64,000 bases of DNA from JBBDIM01 sp040880405 (GTDB lineage: Bacteria; Planctomycetota; Planctomycetia; Pirellulales; Pirellulaceae): NCBI GenBank assembly GCA_040880405.1, contig JBBDIM010000042.1:104762-168761 (forward strand), given 5' to 3'. Positions 25,832 through 35,359 of the stretch are shown here, piece by piece. The translations under genes and the position numbers were made by a program. Every line of letters begins with the position of its first letter. Within the stretch, counting starts at the first letter, position 1. The notes beneath the pieces were generated by a model, which was not told the origin of the DNA, did not search any database, and saw only the letters and a program-made list of their open reading frames with translations.

Positions 25832-28642
25832 TCAACCGCGCGGGTGGTGCGACATCGCGCGGAGAATCGTGTCGAGTACGGTGTCAAGATGCTTGCCAAC
25901 GTCCACAGCCAGAAAACGCAGCACGAAATAGCCATGTTCCTGTAGCAGCATGTCTTTCCGCCGGTCACGGCGATAGGCTTCCGCGTTGTCGAGATGTTGC
26001 GCACCGTCCAGTTCAATTGCCAAACGCGATTCGGCACACAGCAGATCCACCTCCATCCGTCCGCGGCCGTCGAAAGGAATGGGAAGCTCGGTATTCAGGC
26101 GGAATCGCCCAGCCGTTGCCGGCAGTGTCCGCAAGCGGCGGTAGAGAAAAGCCTCGGTCGCGCTCCGGGCGCGGTTGACTTCTTCATCTCCCGGGGAAAC
26201 CGTGCGGGTCACGTGGGTAAACAGGTTCGCCAGAGGGACATCGACGCCGTCTCGGATCAACCGCCCGACACTGGCCGCGTAGTCCTGTTTCCATTGGGGA
26301 TCCACGGGCAAAGGGACATCCACAGGCCAGCCCGGCACGGCGCTGGCCGGGAGCAGGATTTGATACCCCACGCCCTCATAGCCGCGGCAGCGCCGGTCGA
26401 ACATGCGGGCCAGCATGGGGACGTTCAGATCGGCGTAGTCGTAGACGCGGACCTCGTGTTTGCGATGATATAGCCGGTGCAACCGCCCCACGTACTGGGC
26501 GATCGTGCCGCGCCAAGAGACTGGCAGGGTGAGAAACAGGGTATCCAGTCGCGCGTCATCGAAGCCCTCTCCGATGTATCGTCCCGTCGCGAGCAGGACG
26601 CGCGGCTCGTGTTCGGGAATCGCGGCCAGCCTGGCCGACGTTTCGCCAATCGCCTTTTTGTTCATGCCTCCTCGCAACACGATCAAGTGCTTAACGCTTT
26701 TTGACAACCGCTCCGACAGCGTGTCGAGATGTTTGTTTCGCTCGGTCAAGACCAGGGGTGAGCGGCCCTCTTCAACGGCCTGAAGTACGTCATCGCGGAT
26801 TGATTCGTTGCGTGCCTGATCCGCGATCAGTTCCGAATACAACGCTTGAAATTGGATTCGCTTGTCTTCGGCGGCGGTTCGAGGCGAATAAAAGCTCGTG
26901 GGGCGGACATGCACCGTATGCGTAAAGGGCCGCGCGGCCGCCTGTTCTTTCGCGTCGACCCGATGGCGCATCGGCCCGCACTGCATGAAAACGATCGGAT
27001 GATGTCCATCTTTCCGAGTGACGGTGGCAGACAGGCCGGTGACGAACTTCGCCTTCGCTTGACGGACGACCCGCTCGAAACTGGCTGCCGACAAGTGGTG
27101 GCATTCGTCGACGACGAGATGTCCGTAATCCCAAACGAGATCACGCACGACCCCCTTCCGCGACAGGCTTTGAATCAGCGCCACGTCCAGCAGGCCCGTC
27201 GGCTTTCCGCGACCGCCACCAATTTGGCCAATCGTCTTGGGCGGCAGGTTCAGAAACGTTGCCAAACGCTCGATCCACTGCTGCATCAATTGGCGGCGAT
27301 GGACGACAACCAGAGTGTTCGCGCCGCGTTCGGCGATGAGCCACGCCGCCACCACGGTCTTTCCGAATGCGGTCGTGGCGGAGAGCACGCCCGTGTCGTG
27401 GGCCAGCATGGCCTTCGCGGCAATCTTTTGATTGGAGTGCAATTGCCCTTGGAACCGGAATTCCAACGGTCTGCCCGGATAACGTTCGTCTCGAACGACG
27501 ACGCCGATCTTCAGATCGGAAAGCAACGACCTTGCCTCGTCCAGGCAACCGCGCGGCAGGCCGATGTGCCGCGGATGATCCTCGGCGCACGCGATGACGC
27601 GTGGCTTGCCAAAAGTCGGCATACGCATCGCCTGGGCTTTGTAGAACTCGGGATTCTGAAACGCGGCCATTCGAACGAGACGGTTTTGCAGACCGGGCGT
27701 TAGTTGGTCCTTGGCAATGTAGATCTGATTCCCCAGGATCAACTCGATTTCGTTGGGCAGCGGTCCATCGCGGAAAATTTCATTGCGGCGACCGGATGGA
27801 GGTGTGGTCCAAGGGGGATCGTCCTCATCATCCATCGGAGCCAACCGCACGCCGATAATCCGCCCCGTTCTTTCCGCGCGGGAAACGATGGACTCGGCGG
27901 TCGACCGATCGATTCTCTGAATCGCGGACAACGACGCCCATTGGTCGGCTCGCGGCTCGAAGTCGTCATCAAGGAACACGCTGTTGCCCCGCCGACGCGG
28001 CGATCGCTGCAAAGGGAGTGCGATCAGGTTACCGAAACCACCTTGAGGCAGGGTATCCTGGTTGGGAAAGAATCGGTCGTAGGAATCGAGCCCAATACCA
28101 GGCCTCCGCTCCATCGTTTCGGTCAACAGGTGCGCGCCAAGTTTGCGGGCCAACGTGGCGGGAATCGCCTCATCGAAAAACAGCCACAGATGACCACCGT
28201 TTCCGCTGCGAGACCGCTCCAACGCCGGCGGCAGGCCGAGTCGGCGGCATGTTTCCATCACCGCCCACGCATCCTCGCGCCAGTTCTGTTTGTCGAAATC
28301 GATCGCTAGGAAGAAGCAGGTCTCATCGCGCAGCAGCGGGTAAACGCCCATCACGAAGTCGCGCCCCGCGTCGTCCCGACCGGACAAGTGCCGGCGAACG
28401 CTCTCGTCGGTCACGGGCAGAAATCGTTGATGCGGACAGGCCGCGCATTTGATCCGGGGCTTGTCGCACACGCCCCGAACCCACTCGTTGCCGCAGACGG
28501 GTGAATATCCCGACTTGCCCGTGCGGAGATTCTCGAACCGGCGGGCATACACGTCGTCGCGCCCGCGAAAGAGCGAGCGGAACAAGGCGATCTTGGCCTC
28601 GGGAGGTGAGAGGCGATCGATAAGAGAGTCTGATCGATTCAT
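25832..28642 (-). CDS. TOTE-type primase - SF2 helicase - DUF559 nuclease fusion
   Basis: 936 residues with three modules. (1) Residues about 15-245 form an archaeo-eukaryotic primase domain of the TOTE conflict-system type. It has a cysteine set C50, C59, C66, C69, the catalytic DxD at 115-117 (AIDFDK), the SGNGGH motif with H151, and GFGNLIALPLQ. (2) Residues about 395-730 form a superfamily 2 helicase. Its motifs are Walker A TTAFGKT (423-429), DECHH (512-516), SAT (538-540) and the C-terminal QYVGRLHR, with GEGFDDARLD before it. (3) Residues about 835-925 form a DUF559/Vsr-like nuclease domain with EVDLL, AIELDGAQH and FRFLAVDV. In this family such proteins are predicted to act in conflict with foreign DNA; that is prediction, not proof. 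It is a single gene with no obvious partner. Confidence 0.9.
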   Translation of the reverse strand: MNRSDSLIDRLSPPEAKIALFRSLFRGRDDVYARRFENLRTGKSGYSPVCGNEWVRGVCDKPRIKCAACPHQRFLPVTDESVRRHLSGRDDAGRDFVMGVYPLLRDETCFFLAIDFDKQNWREDAWAVMETCRRLGLPPALERSRSGNGGHLWLFFDEAIPATLARKLGAHLLTETMERRPGIGLDSYDRFFPNQDTLPQGGFGNLIALPLQRSPRRRGNSVFLDDDFEPRADQWASLSAIQRIDRSTAESIVSRAERTGRIIGVRLAPMDDEDDPPWTTPPSGRRNEIFRDGPLPNEIELILGNQIYIAKDQLTPGLQNRLVRMAAFQNPEFYKAQAMRMPTFGKPRVIACAEDHPRHIGLPRGCLDEARSLLSDLKIGVVVRDERYPGRPLEFRFQGQLHSNQKIAAKAMLAHDTGVLSATTAFGKTVVAAWLIAERGANTLVVVHRRQLMQQWIERLATFLNLPPKTIGQIGGGRGKPTGLLDVALIQSLSRKGVVRDLVWDYGHLVVDECHHLSAASFERVVRQAKAKFVTGLSATVTRKDGHHPIVFMQCGPMRHRVDAKEQAAARPFTHTVHVRPTSFYSPRTAAEDKRIQFQALYSELIADQARNESIRDDVLQAVEEGRSPLVLTERNKHLDTLSERLSKSVKHLIVLRGGMNKKAIGETSARLAAIPEHEPRVLLATGRYIGEGFDDARLDTLFLTLPVSWRGTIAQYVGRLHRLYHRKHEVRVYDYADLNVPMLARMFDRRCRGYEGVGYQILLPASAVPGWPVDVPLPVDPQWKQDYAASVGRLIRDGVDVPLANLFTHVTRTVSPGDEEVNRARSATEAFLYRRLRTLPATAGRFRLNTELPIPFDGRGRMEVDLLCAESRLAIELDGAQHLDNAEAYRRDRRKDMLLQEHGYFVLRFLAVDVGKHLDTVLDTILRAMSHHPRG

Positions 28643-28661
28643 ATCGGAATCATTTGAAGTC

Positions 28662-29345
28662 CTAATCCAAGTGAGGACTCACCAGCGAAACCCACAGTTT
28701 GTAGCCCGCATCGCTTAGGTGCAGGCCATCTTTCACGAATAGCTTCGGGTCCGGGGTGCCATCTTCGCCGAGCATCGGGCCGTCGATATCGACGAACTCC
28801 ATCCGCTCGTCAGCGGCGCAAATCTCGGCGATCAGGCGATTCGCCGCGCGCACGTTGTCGACGATTTTCCAGCGCGAGATGCTCGGTTTGATCGCGATGA
28901 ACACCACCTTGGTCTTGGGCAGTTTGTCGTGAATTTTGGTGGTGAATCGCTGGAAGTCGGCCGCGACCCGCTCAGGGGTGTACTTAGAGGCGATGTCGTT
29001 GTCGCCAGCGTAAAAGACGACGGTCCGCGGCTTGAGCGGGGTGACGATCTGGTCGGCGTAGTAGACGGAGTCCTCAATCTTCGAGCCGCCGAAACCACGA
29101 TTGATCAGTTCCTCCTCGCGTTCCGGGAAATACTTGGGCAGGTCCCACAGCTTAATACTGGAACTGCCGACGAACACCACCTGACCCTCCGCCGGCTTCT
29201 CTTTCGCATCCGCCGCGCGGAACTTGGCAATATCCTTCTCCCAGCGGAGCGAAGGATTTTTGACTTCCCCCTCGGCGGATTGAGCTGGAACAGTTACGAC
29301 GAAACAGGAAAGCATCATCAGAGCGAATGAGATTGAATAGCGCAA
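28662..29345 (-). CDS. Secreted SGNH/GDSL-family hydrolase
   Basis: 227 residues with a signal peptide (LMMLSCFVVTVPAQSA). SGNH hydrolase blocks are present in order: block I as VFVGSSSIKLWD with the nucleophile serine, block II around the NRGFGG glycine, block III FYAGDNDI, and block V VKDGLHLSDAGY with the Asp-x-x-His pair. Members cleave esters of lipids or of acetylated carbohydrates; the substrate is not evident. It lies 20 bases upstream of the helicase-nuclease gene on the same strand, so the two could share a transcript, though nothing links them in function. Confidence 0.88.
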   Translation of the reverse strand: MRYSISFALMMLSCFVVTVPAQSAEGEVKNPSLRWEKDIAKFRAADAKEKPAEGQVVFVGSSSIKLWDLPKYFPEREEELINRGFGGSKIEDSVYYADQIVTPLKPRTVVFYAGDNDIASKYTPERVAADFQRFTTKIHDKLPKTKVVFIAIKPSISRWKIVDNVRAANRLIAEICAADERMEFVDIDGPMLGEDGTPDPKLFVKDGLHLSDAGYKLWVSLVSPHLD

Positions 29346-29908
29346 GATTGTTTCTCCCGAGTGAGGTAGTGGTTTAAATCGTGAGGGGGATCTTCAGAAA
29401 TAGGGCCTGGGCTGAGGGCGAAATTTTTGGTGGGCCATTTATGAGTGCCGCAATCCACGTGCGATTCGCCATCGTCCGAGAAGATCATTTCCCGCAGTCA
29501 CGCCCCTTCGGATTTATTATAGTTGCTGCTGACATGCCATGCCTTACCGAAGCGTGCCATCCCAGAAAATTTTCCGCTGGCCCCACGAAACGCTTGGCAG
29601 ACGGGACTCCGCATGAGAACGAGGGCTTGAATATCCGGTGGTTTTCGCGGCGGCGGAGTTTTGAAGGGCGGATTATAGAAAAAATTTCGCAACCCGATGG
29701 CTGCTCAACTTTCCCGGGTTCTCTAGCCTCTCGAATCGTTGCGGGGTTTGCAGGGGCGAGGATTGGAATTGACCCGTTCGAGAAAATGTCTTCCTAAATA
29801 GTTCGCTAGCAATACTTGAAAGGTCCACACAATCGACCTAAAACCGGGGATTCTTAAAGTTTGGCTGTCCCTCCCAATCCCACACCTCTTGCGAGTATTT
29901 TCCTCACG
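29346..29908. other. Intergenic region between divergent genes
   Basis: About 560 bases between two divergently transcribed genes. A 138-codon plus frame exists but has no signal, no family resemblance and no ribosome site. Presumably contains both promoters; no structured element noticed. Confidence 0.4.
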
Positions 29909-30394
29909 ATGACCCAGACCCAAAAAGCGACTTCGATGCTGTTGGCCGCGCTGATGGCCGGAATGTTTGGCGTTAACCTACCGGCGGAAGAGGACGAGCG
30001 GAAAGAATCTTTTCCCGCTGGCCACCCAACTTTGGTCAGGATGGGCGAACATGCCAACGAGATTCGAGGGCAGTACAATTTGCCCCCGCAAAAACTCAAC
30101 GCCGAGTTGACCAAGGCGGCCCAGGACCATGCTTGGTTCATGGCCAAGACGGGGCAGTTTAGCCATCACTCCAACGGCGGTTTTGTCTCGCGGACGATGA
30201 AACACAATTACCGGGGCTCCGCCTATGGCGAAATCATCGCGATGGGCCAAACCAGCATCAGCGGAACCTTTCAGAGTTGGCTCAACAGCCCAGGCCACCG
30301 CGCTATTTTGCTGAGTGGTGCCCGGGAAGTCGGCTATGGCTACGCCGTTTCGCGAAGTGGTGAGACCTACTGGGTCGGGGTGTTCGGCAACTAA
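29909..30394 (+). CDS. CAP-domain (SCP/PR1-like) secreted protein
   Basis: 161 residues from MTQTQKATS, with a signal peptide (MLLAALMAGMFGVNLPA). The rest is one CAP domain: VRMGEHANEIRGQYNLPPQK and KLNAELTKAAQDHAWFMA, the FSHHS histidine, the GEIIAMG motif with its glutamate, WLNSPGHRAILL with the second histidine, and the terminal YWVGVFGN. The histidine and glutamate residues form the metal-binding cavity in this superfamily. Bacterial members are extracellular, with sterol, lipid or wall binding proposed; none can be assigned here. Converges with the transporter gene 13 bases away. Confidence 0.9.
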   Translation: MTQTQKATSMLLAALMAGMFGVNLPAEEDERKESFPAGHPTLVRMGEHANEIRGQYNLPPQKLNAELTKAAQDHAWFMAKTGQFSHHSNGGFVSRTMKHNYRGSAYGEIIAMGQTSISGTFQSWLNSPGHRAILLSGAREVGYGYAVSRSGETYWVGVFGN

Positions 30395-30407
30395 GGGCGA
30401 GCATCGG

Positions 30408-31874
30408 CTACGACGCGGGTACAGGGCCGTCCGCGTCGTGTTCATCCGCCTCTTCCGGTAAGATCCCCGCCATCAGGTTTCCGATCGGCTCGGTCGTGTG
30501 AAACCGCATCATTACGATCCGAATGGTGGCGGTAATTGGGGCGGCAAGCAACATCCCGACCGGGCCCCACAGCAGAGCGAAGAAGGTCAGCCCCAAGAGG
30601 ATCGTTACCGGGTGCAATTGCAATCCGTCTCCCATCACCTTCGGTTCGATCACATTGCCGATCACCATCTGAATGGTGCCCGGGACTAAAATCACGATTG
30701 CAATCCAAAACCAGGAGTCGAATTCGACGAAGGCGATGGGGATCGGCAACAGGGTCGAGACGATCGATCCGACCGACGGGATGAAGTTCAGGCAAAAGGC
30801 CATTAGCCCAAACATCGAGGCGAATCGTAGTCCGATGATCTCCAACGTCAACCAAACGAGCACGCCAGTCACGGCCGAGATAAAAAACTTGGTGGTGATA
30901 TAGCGGCGGACCTTGCGGTCGATTTCGGCGTAAATTCCCTTGGAAACCTTATAGGGATTCCGCCCGGCCAACATGAAGCCAACGAAGATAGAGGTGAGGA
31001 CCACGCTCGAAAGCAAATTGAGTAAGGTACCACCAAAATACCGGAGTAACTCCGGGGCTTCCCGTTGCGTTTCATAGAGGAACCAGTCCATGAACTGACG
31101 GGTCCGGTCGATCTGTTTCTCGGAGGGTTTCTCTGGCGTCAAGAAAAAACCCAACGCGGGTTTCTCTTCCTCAACCGTCAGGTCTGTTTCGCCGAGATCA
31201 TCGTCGGTCGCGCTAGTTGCGGTTGGCTCGCCGGGTGGGTCGTCATCCGGAGAGTCATTCTCCGGAGCGGGATCCGTCTCGCGGGGATCTTCATTTCCGT
31301 CGCTCGGTTCGCGGTCGGGCAATTCGAGCGCGGCGGTAGTCGTCGATTCGTCTTGCTCGGGGGACTCTACCGAGGCCATCGGCTCAGGTAGATCATCTTG
31401 TTTAATCAGGGGAGGGGCATCGTGCTCAGGCAACTGGGGCACCGGCACGACGTTGGAATCCGACTCCTCGCCATTATTCCCGGCGATTGATTCCACCAAC
31501 TCAAAAACGTAGCTGAGTGGTACCTCAACCTTTTCTTTGAATTTGCCGTAGAAGGCGACATTGGCGCTACCCTGGCTGATGTTCTGTAACACCATCAGCA
31601 GTAGCGAGCTCAGCAGAAACAACACCAGCACCACAATCAGCAGGGCCATGGTGACGGCGATGAACTTCGAAAATTTCAGCCGGATCATCTGAAAATCGAC
31701 GATCGGGGCGACCAAGTAGTTCAGAAACAACGCCAAGGTAAACGGGATCAATACCGACCCCGCGTACGAAAGCGCGAACGAAAACGCCACGATCGCCAGC
31801 ACCAACAGGGCACCGGTCTGGAGCCAAGACTGTTCCTCGGTAAGTCGCTTTACGGATAATCCGTCCTGGTTCAT
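30408..31874 (-). CDS. AI-2E/PerM-family transporter with acidic insertion
   Basis: 488 residues from MNQDGLSV. The fold is that of the AI-2E (UPF0118) family. It has an N-terminal helix pair (LLVLAIVAFSFALSYAGSVL, TLALFLNYLVAPIVDFQMIR) and a C-terminal bundle with FGLMAFCLNFIPSVGSIVS, GTIQMVIGNVIEPKVMGDGL and LHPVTILLGLTFFALLWG, all strongly conserved. Members export small molecules or ions; AI-2 export itself is proven for few. Between residues about 140 and 240 there is an inserted Asp/Glu/Pro/Thr-rich stretch absent from typical homologues, in the soluble domain between helices. An upstream ATG at 31895 would add seven residues. Confidence 0.9.
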   Translation of the reverse strand: MNQDGLSVKRLTEEQSWLQTGALLVLAIVAFSFALSYAGSVLIPFTLALFLNYLVAPIVDFQMIRLKFSKFIAVTMALLIVVLVLFLLSSLLLMVLQNISQGSANVAFYGKFKEKVEVPLSYVFELVESIAGNNGEESDSNVVPVPQLPEHDAPPLIKQDDLPEPMASVESPEQDESTTTAALELPDREPSDGNEDPRETDPAPENDSPDDDPPGEPTATSATDDDLGETDLTVEEEKPALGFFLTPEKPSEKQIDRTRQFMDWFLYETQREAPELLRYFGGTLLNLLSSVVLTSIFVGFMLAGRNPYKVSKGIYAEIDRKVRRYITTKFFISAVTGVLVWLTLEIIGLRFASMFGLMAFCLNFIPSVGSIVSTLLPIPIAFVEFDSWFWIAIVILVPGTIQMVIGNVIEPKVMGDGLQLHPVTILLGLTFFALLWGPVGMLLAAPITATIRIVMMRFHTTEPIGNLMAGILPEEADEHDADGPVPAS

Positions 31875-32097
31875 ACTGCTTCGCTGCTCCCTCAAGTCGC
31901 GCCACTGCCGATGTGGAGATCAGACCGCCTAGCCTTCAAGGGCATGCCGTCGGCTCCGGAAATCCACCTGTTCCTACCTATCAGTATCTTCGCAATTTCC
32001 GCGAATTTGCAATAGCACCGACCCGTGGATGACCACAGCGTCCATCCCAATTGCGTGCTTTTCGACCTACTACTCTGCCATACGGCGAGCCCCGCGA

Positions 32098-32127
32098 ATA
32101 AAAAAAGCGGGAAACAGATTCCCGCTT
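32098..32127 (-). terminator. Rho-independent terminator of the sulfatase gene
   Basis: On the minus strand AAGCGGGAA and TTCCCGCTT form a perfect 9-bp stem around a 5-base loop and run straight into a T-tract. It lies about 35 bases after the stop of the sulfatase gene. Confidence 0.9.
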
Positions 32128-32162
32128 GACTCGTCCTCGATCGATTGCACCGTCTGTGCCGG

Positions 32163-34046
32163 TTATTGCGGTCTGTTTTCTGGATCCAAGCGGGATGTGA
32201 TTCGCTCCATCAATCGCGGTACATAGCCTCCCATCCGCGCCGGGGTTCCTTCCCTTTGGGTGGGTAGTTCCCGTAACTTAGATATCGCCGACTCTGCCCG
32301 AGGGCCAATGGCGTCCAGCGCGTTAAGGGACAGCATGACCACGAACACACTTCGTTTGTTCAGGTCGGCTTGATTAACTAACGCGGCGACCGCCATTCTT
32401 GCCTCTTCGTCATTGCCATAGCGTCCCAGGGCCTCGGCCGCCACCGCGCGGACGTTGCTCGAAGGATCACGCAATGCCATCTTCAGCGGTTGCCGGGCCT
32501 CGGCCACCGCCTCTTCGCCCCGTATGATGATTCCTAAAATTCCCCAGTAGCGGACAGCACTGTCCTCGTCTTTTAAGGCTTCGATCAAGATTGGGGTTGC
32601 CGCCGGATCTCCCCCTGAGGCCAACTCGGCCATGGTCCGGGTTTTCTCGAACGGGTAAGCCTCCGCATCGCGGCCCATTTCGTAAGGGCTCACATCCTCG
32701 CCACGGGTATGCATTTCCTCTTCCGGCAGGAATCCCAGATCGCGGATCTCTTCCTGCCAGTCACGCAAGGCCTCGCGAAGCCGAGCGATGTCGCTCGCGT
32801 GGTCCGGGTCGTCGATTAGGTTGTTCACCTCGTCCTGATCCTTTGTCAGGTCGTAAAATTCCTCGGGCGGCTTGGTCTCCCAGAATCGGCTTTGCGCCTC
32901 ATTGAGCTTGCCCTGGTCGTACATCTTCCGCCAAACCTGGGTCGTGGGGGTCTGGAACATGTAGTCCAGATACTGCCCATAGACTTTATGGGGCATGAAG
33001 TTGCGGATGTAGATGAACCGGCCATCGGTCACGCTGCGGACCATGTCGTACCGCTCGTCCATTCGGTCGCGGAACCCGAACATAAACTCCGGCGGGGCCG
33101 TTTCGTGCGGGCCCATGAACGCCGATCCCTGCATCCACTCCGGCGGCTCGACGCCTGCCAAGCCCAAAACCGTCGGGGCCAAGTCGATAAACCCGACCAA
33201 GCGATCAGTGGTGCTCCCTTCTTCGTATCCGGCCGGTGCCATGGACTTCCACTTTTCCGGTACATGGACGACCAGCGGAACATGCAGCCCAGTGTTGTAG
33301 GTCCATCGCTTGTGACGCGGCATCCCGCTGCCGTGGTCGCCGTAGTACATGACGATGGTGTTGTCCGCTAACCCATCCTTCTCCAATTCCTTCAACACTT
33401 GGCCCACCTGTTTATCCATGGCGGTCACTTTGTCGTAGTACTGGGCCCAGTCTTCCCGGACCTCGGGGGCATCGGGGTGATAGGCGGGAACCCGGACACC
33501 TGCTGGATCATGTTCCAGCTCGTGCGGTCGCGTGCGGATTTGGCTCTCGTGGCTGGTTGTGAAGTTGAAAACCGCGAAAAACGGCTGCCCCTTTTCTCGG
33601 TTTCGCCAGTGGGCTTTTCGATCGGATTGATCCCATACTTGGCCGGTTTTCACCAGGTTGTAATCTTCCTTGCTGTTGTTGGTGCAGTAATATCCCGCTT
33701 CGCGTAGATAAACCGGGAACATCTTAAAATCGTCCGGCAAAACCGAATTGCTCCGCATGTGCTGCGAACCAGTGCTTGGTGGATAAATTCCGGAGATGAT
33801 CGTCGTCCGGGCAGGGGCACAGACCGGGGCGGTCGACCAAGCTCGGGTATATCGCAAACCCCGCTTGGCCAGTCCGTCGATATTGGGGCTGGTGGCGAAC
33901 TCGTCACCGTAGCAACCGAGTTCCGGCCCGTTGTCTTCGCTGGTGATCCACAAGATGTTAGGACGTTCCGCCTCGGCGGCCACTAGCGTGCCGGAGAAGG
34001 AGGCGAGGCAAAGTAGCGAGAGGGAGATTCTTGCGATCATGGGCAT
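32163..34046 (-). CDS. Secreted formylglycine sulfatase with C-terminal HEAT repeats
   Basis: 627 residues with a signal peptide (ISLSLLCLASFSGTLVAAEA). Type I sulfatase features: NILWITSEDNGPELGCYGD with metal-binding acids, then the maturation site CAPAR with C76 to be converted to formylglycine, followed by TTIISGIYP. YYGDHGSGMPRHK completes the metal site. After about residue 460 the sequence changes to HEAT-like repeats (PILIEALKDEDSAVRYWGIL, PLKMALRDPSSNVRAVAAEA), an appendage seen in planctomycete sulfatases. It removes sulfate esters, probably from algal polysaccharides, outside the cytoplasm; the substrate is inferred only from the lifestyle. No maturase gene is in the window. A Met at residue 3 is an alternative start. 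Confidence 0.93.
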   Translation of the reverse strand: MPMIARISLSLLCLASFSGTLVAAEAERPNILWITSEDNGPELGCYGDEFATSPNIDGLAKRGLRYTRAWSTAPVCAPARTTIISGIYPPSTGSQHMRSNSVLPDDFKMFPVYLREAGYYCTNNSKEDYNLVKTGQVWDQSDRKAHWRNREKGQPFFAVFNFTTSHESQIRTRPHELEHDPAGVRVPAYHPDAPEVREDWAQYYDKVTAMDKQVGQVLKELEKDGLADNTIVMYYGDHGSGMPRHKRWTYNTGLHVPLVVHVPEKWKSMAPAGYEEGSTTDRLVGFIDLAPTVLGLAGVEPPEWMQGSAFMGPHETAPPEFMFGFRDRMDERYDMVRSVTDGRFIYIRNFMPHKVYGQYLDYMFQTPTTQVWRKMYDQGKLNEAQSRFWETKPPEEFYDLTKDQDEVNNLIDDPDHASDIARLREALRDWQEEIRDLGFLPEEEMHTRGEDVSPYEMGRDAEAYPFEKTRTMAELASGGDPAATPILIEALKDEDSAVRYWGILGIIIRGEEAVAEARQPLKMALRDPSSNVRAVAAEALGRYGNDEEARMAVAALVNQADLNKRSVFVVMLSLNALDAIGPRAESAISKLRELPTQREGTPARMGGYVPRLMERITSRLDPENRPQ

Positions 34047-34270
34047 TCACAGGGGGCAAAGGTAGGAGGCGATGAGCGATCTTCTCACCACCCTAGCATG
34101 GCGAACTTGCCGGACGAGGTCTTCCGACCTGCCCCCATCATAATCGTTGGGACATCGCCTGTCATGCGCGGCGCGAACCGCATAACCGACAATTCCCGCG
34201 CCGACTTGGCCGTGATTGGAGTCGGCCCGCCGTTTCGCGTATAGTGAAGCAGAACCCAGGAGATAACCCC

Positions 34271-35272
34271 ATGTCCAAGTTGACCCGTCGCGAATTCATT
34301 CCCTTGGCCGTTGCCGGTAGCGTATCTCTCTGCCGCGACTCCCAAGCGGTCCAGCCCTGCAGTTCAACCATGCTCACCCCGATCATTGATACCCATCAGC
34401 ACCTGTGGGACCTGACCAACATCCAGCCCCCTTGGCTCAAGGATGCGAGCGAAAAGATCTCCGCTTCGCACACCATCCAGGACTACAAGCAGGCGATCGA
34501 GGGACTGAATATCGTCCAGGCGGTGTACATGGAAGTGGATGTCGCCCCGGAGCAGATGCAGAAGGAGGCGGAACTGGTGAGGGAGCTTATTCGCGACAAC
34601 GCGGGCCCCACCACCGCGGCGGTCGTTTCGGCCGATCCGATCTCGCCCGATTTTCAAAAGCTGGTCGGCCCTTGGAGCAAATGGCCTGAAATCCGCGGCA
34701 TCCGCCGAGTCCTGCATGGCGGGACTCCCGCCGGACATTGCCTCCGGCCAGAGTTTGTCCGCTCGATGAAATACTTGGGCGAGGTCGGCCTCAGTTTCGA
34801 CCTCTGCATGCGGGCCGGTGAACTGAAGGATGGAGCGGAGCTCGCCAAAAAATGCCCCAAGACCCGGTTCATTGTCGACCACCTCGGCAACGGAGACCCC
34901 AAGGCCTTTCTCCCGGCAAGCGATCCCCGCCATGCCCAGGCGGAGCATGAGCCCAAGGTTTGGCAAGAGGGAATCCGAGCCTTGGCCGACCAGCCCAATA
35001 CCATCTGCAAGATCTCCGGCATCGCCGCCCGGGTTCCGGAGAACTGGACCCCGGACGAACTCCGCCCAGTAATCCACGAGTGCATCGAACGGTTTGGCCC
35101 GGACCGAATCGTGTTTGGCAGCGACTGGCCGGTTTGCAAACTAGGGGCCTCGCTCAAAGAGTGGGTCACCGCCTTGCGGACGATTTTGGAGGATTTTCCG
35201 GAGGAGACCCGGGATAAGCTGCTGTATGCGAATGCCAAGCGGATATATCGCCTGGAGGCGGTAGGGGGATGA
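34271..35272 (+). CDS. Amidohydrolase-2 family (lactonase-like) with Tat-like leader
   Basis: 333 residues from the ATG at 34271, with AGGAG eight bases upstream. The leader LTRREFIPLAVAGSVSL has a twin-arginine pattern. The TIM-barrel amidohydrolase-2 domain shows the metal-binding start IIDTHQHLWDL (HxH), IRGIRRVLHG, RFIVDHLGN, and GSDWPVCKLG with the catalytic aspartate. This set resembles fuconolactonase and related sugar-lactone or dicarboxylate-lactone hydrolases (COG3618). A role in sugar catabolism is likely by family. Divergent from the sulfatase gene. Confidence 0.9.
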   Translation: MSKLTRREFIPLAVAGSVSLCRDSQAVQPCSSTMLTPIIDTHQHLWDLTNIQPPWLKDASEKISASHTIQDYKQAIEGLNIVQAVYMEVDVAPEQMQKEAELVRELIRDNAGPTTAAVVSADPISPDFQKLVGPWSKWPEIRGIRRVLHGGTPAGHCLRPEFVRSMKYLGEVGLSFDLCMRAGELKDGAELAKKCPKTRFIVDHLGNGDPKAFLPASDPRHAQAEHEPKVWQEGIRALADQPNTICKISGIAARVPENWTPDELRPVIHECIERFGPDRIVFGSDWPVCKLGASLKEWVTALRTILEDFPEETRDKLLYANAKRIYRLEAVGG

Positions 35273-35359
35273 AAGCCATTAGGCCCTAACTCACGCCGAT
35301 TCAAGGATGAATAATTTTCATCCTTCCGCCTTCAGCCTTCATCTTTTTCGAAACCGAGC

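Noticed and set aside
26846..27703. 285-codon plus-strand frame inside the helicase-nuclease gene
   Set aside because: Antisense to well-conserved helicase motifs; no ribosome site or family resemblance.
29381..29797. 138-codon plus-strand frame between the SGNH and CAP genes
   Set aside because: No ribosome site, no domain pattern, and irregular composition; it lies in a divergent promoter region.
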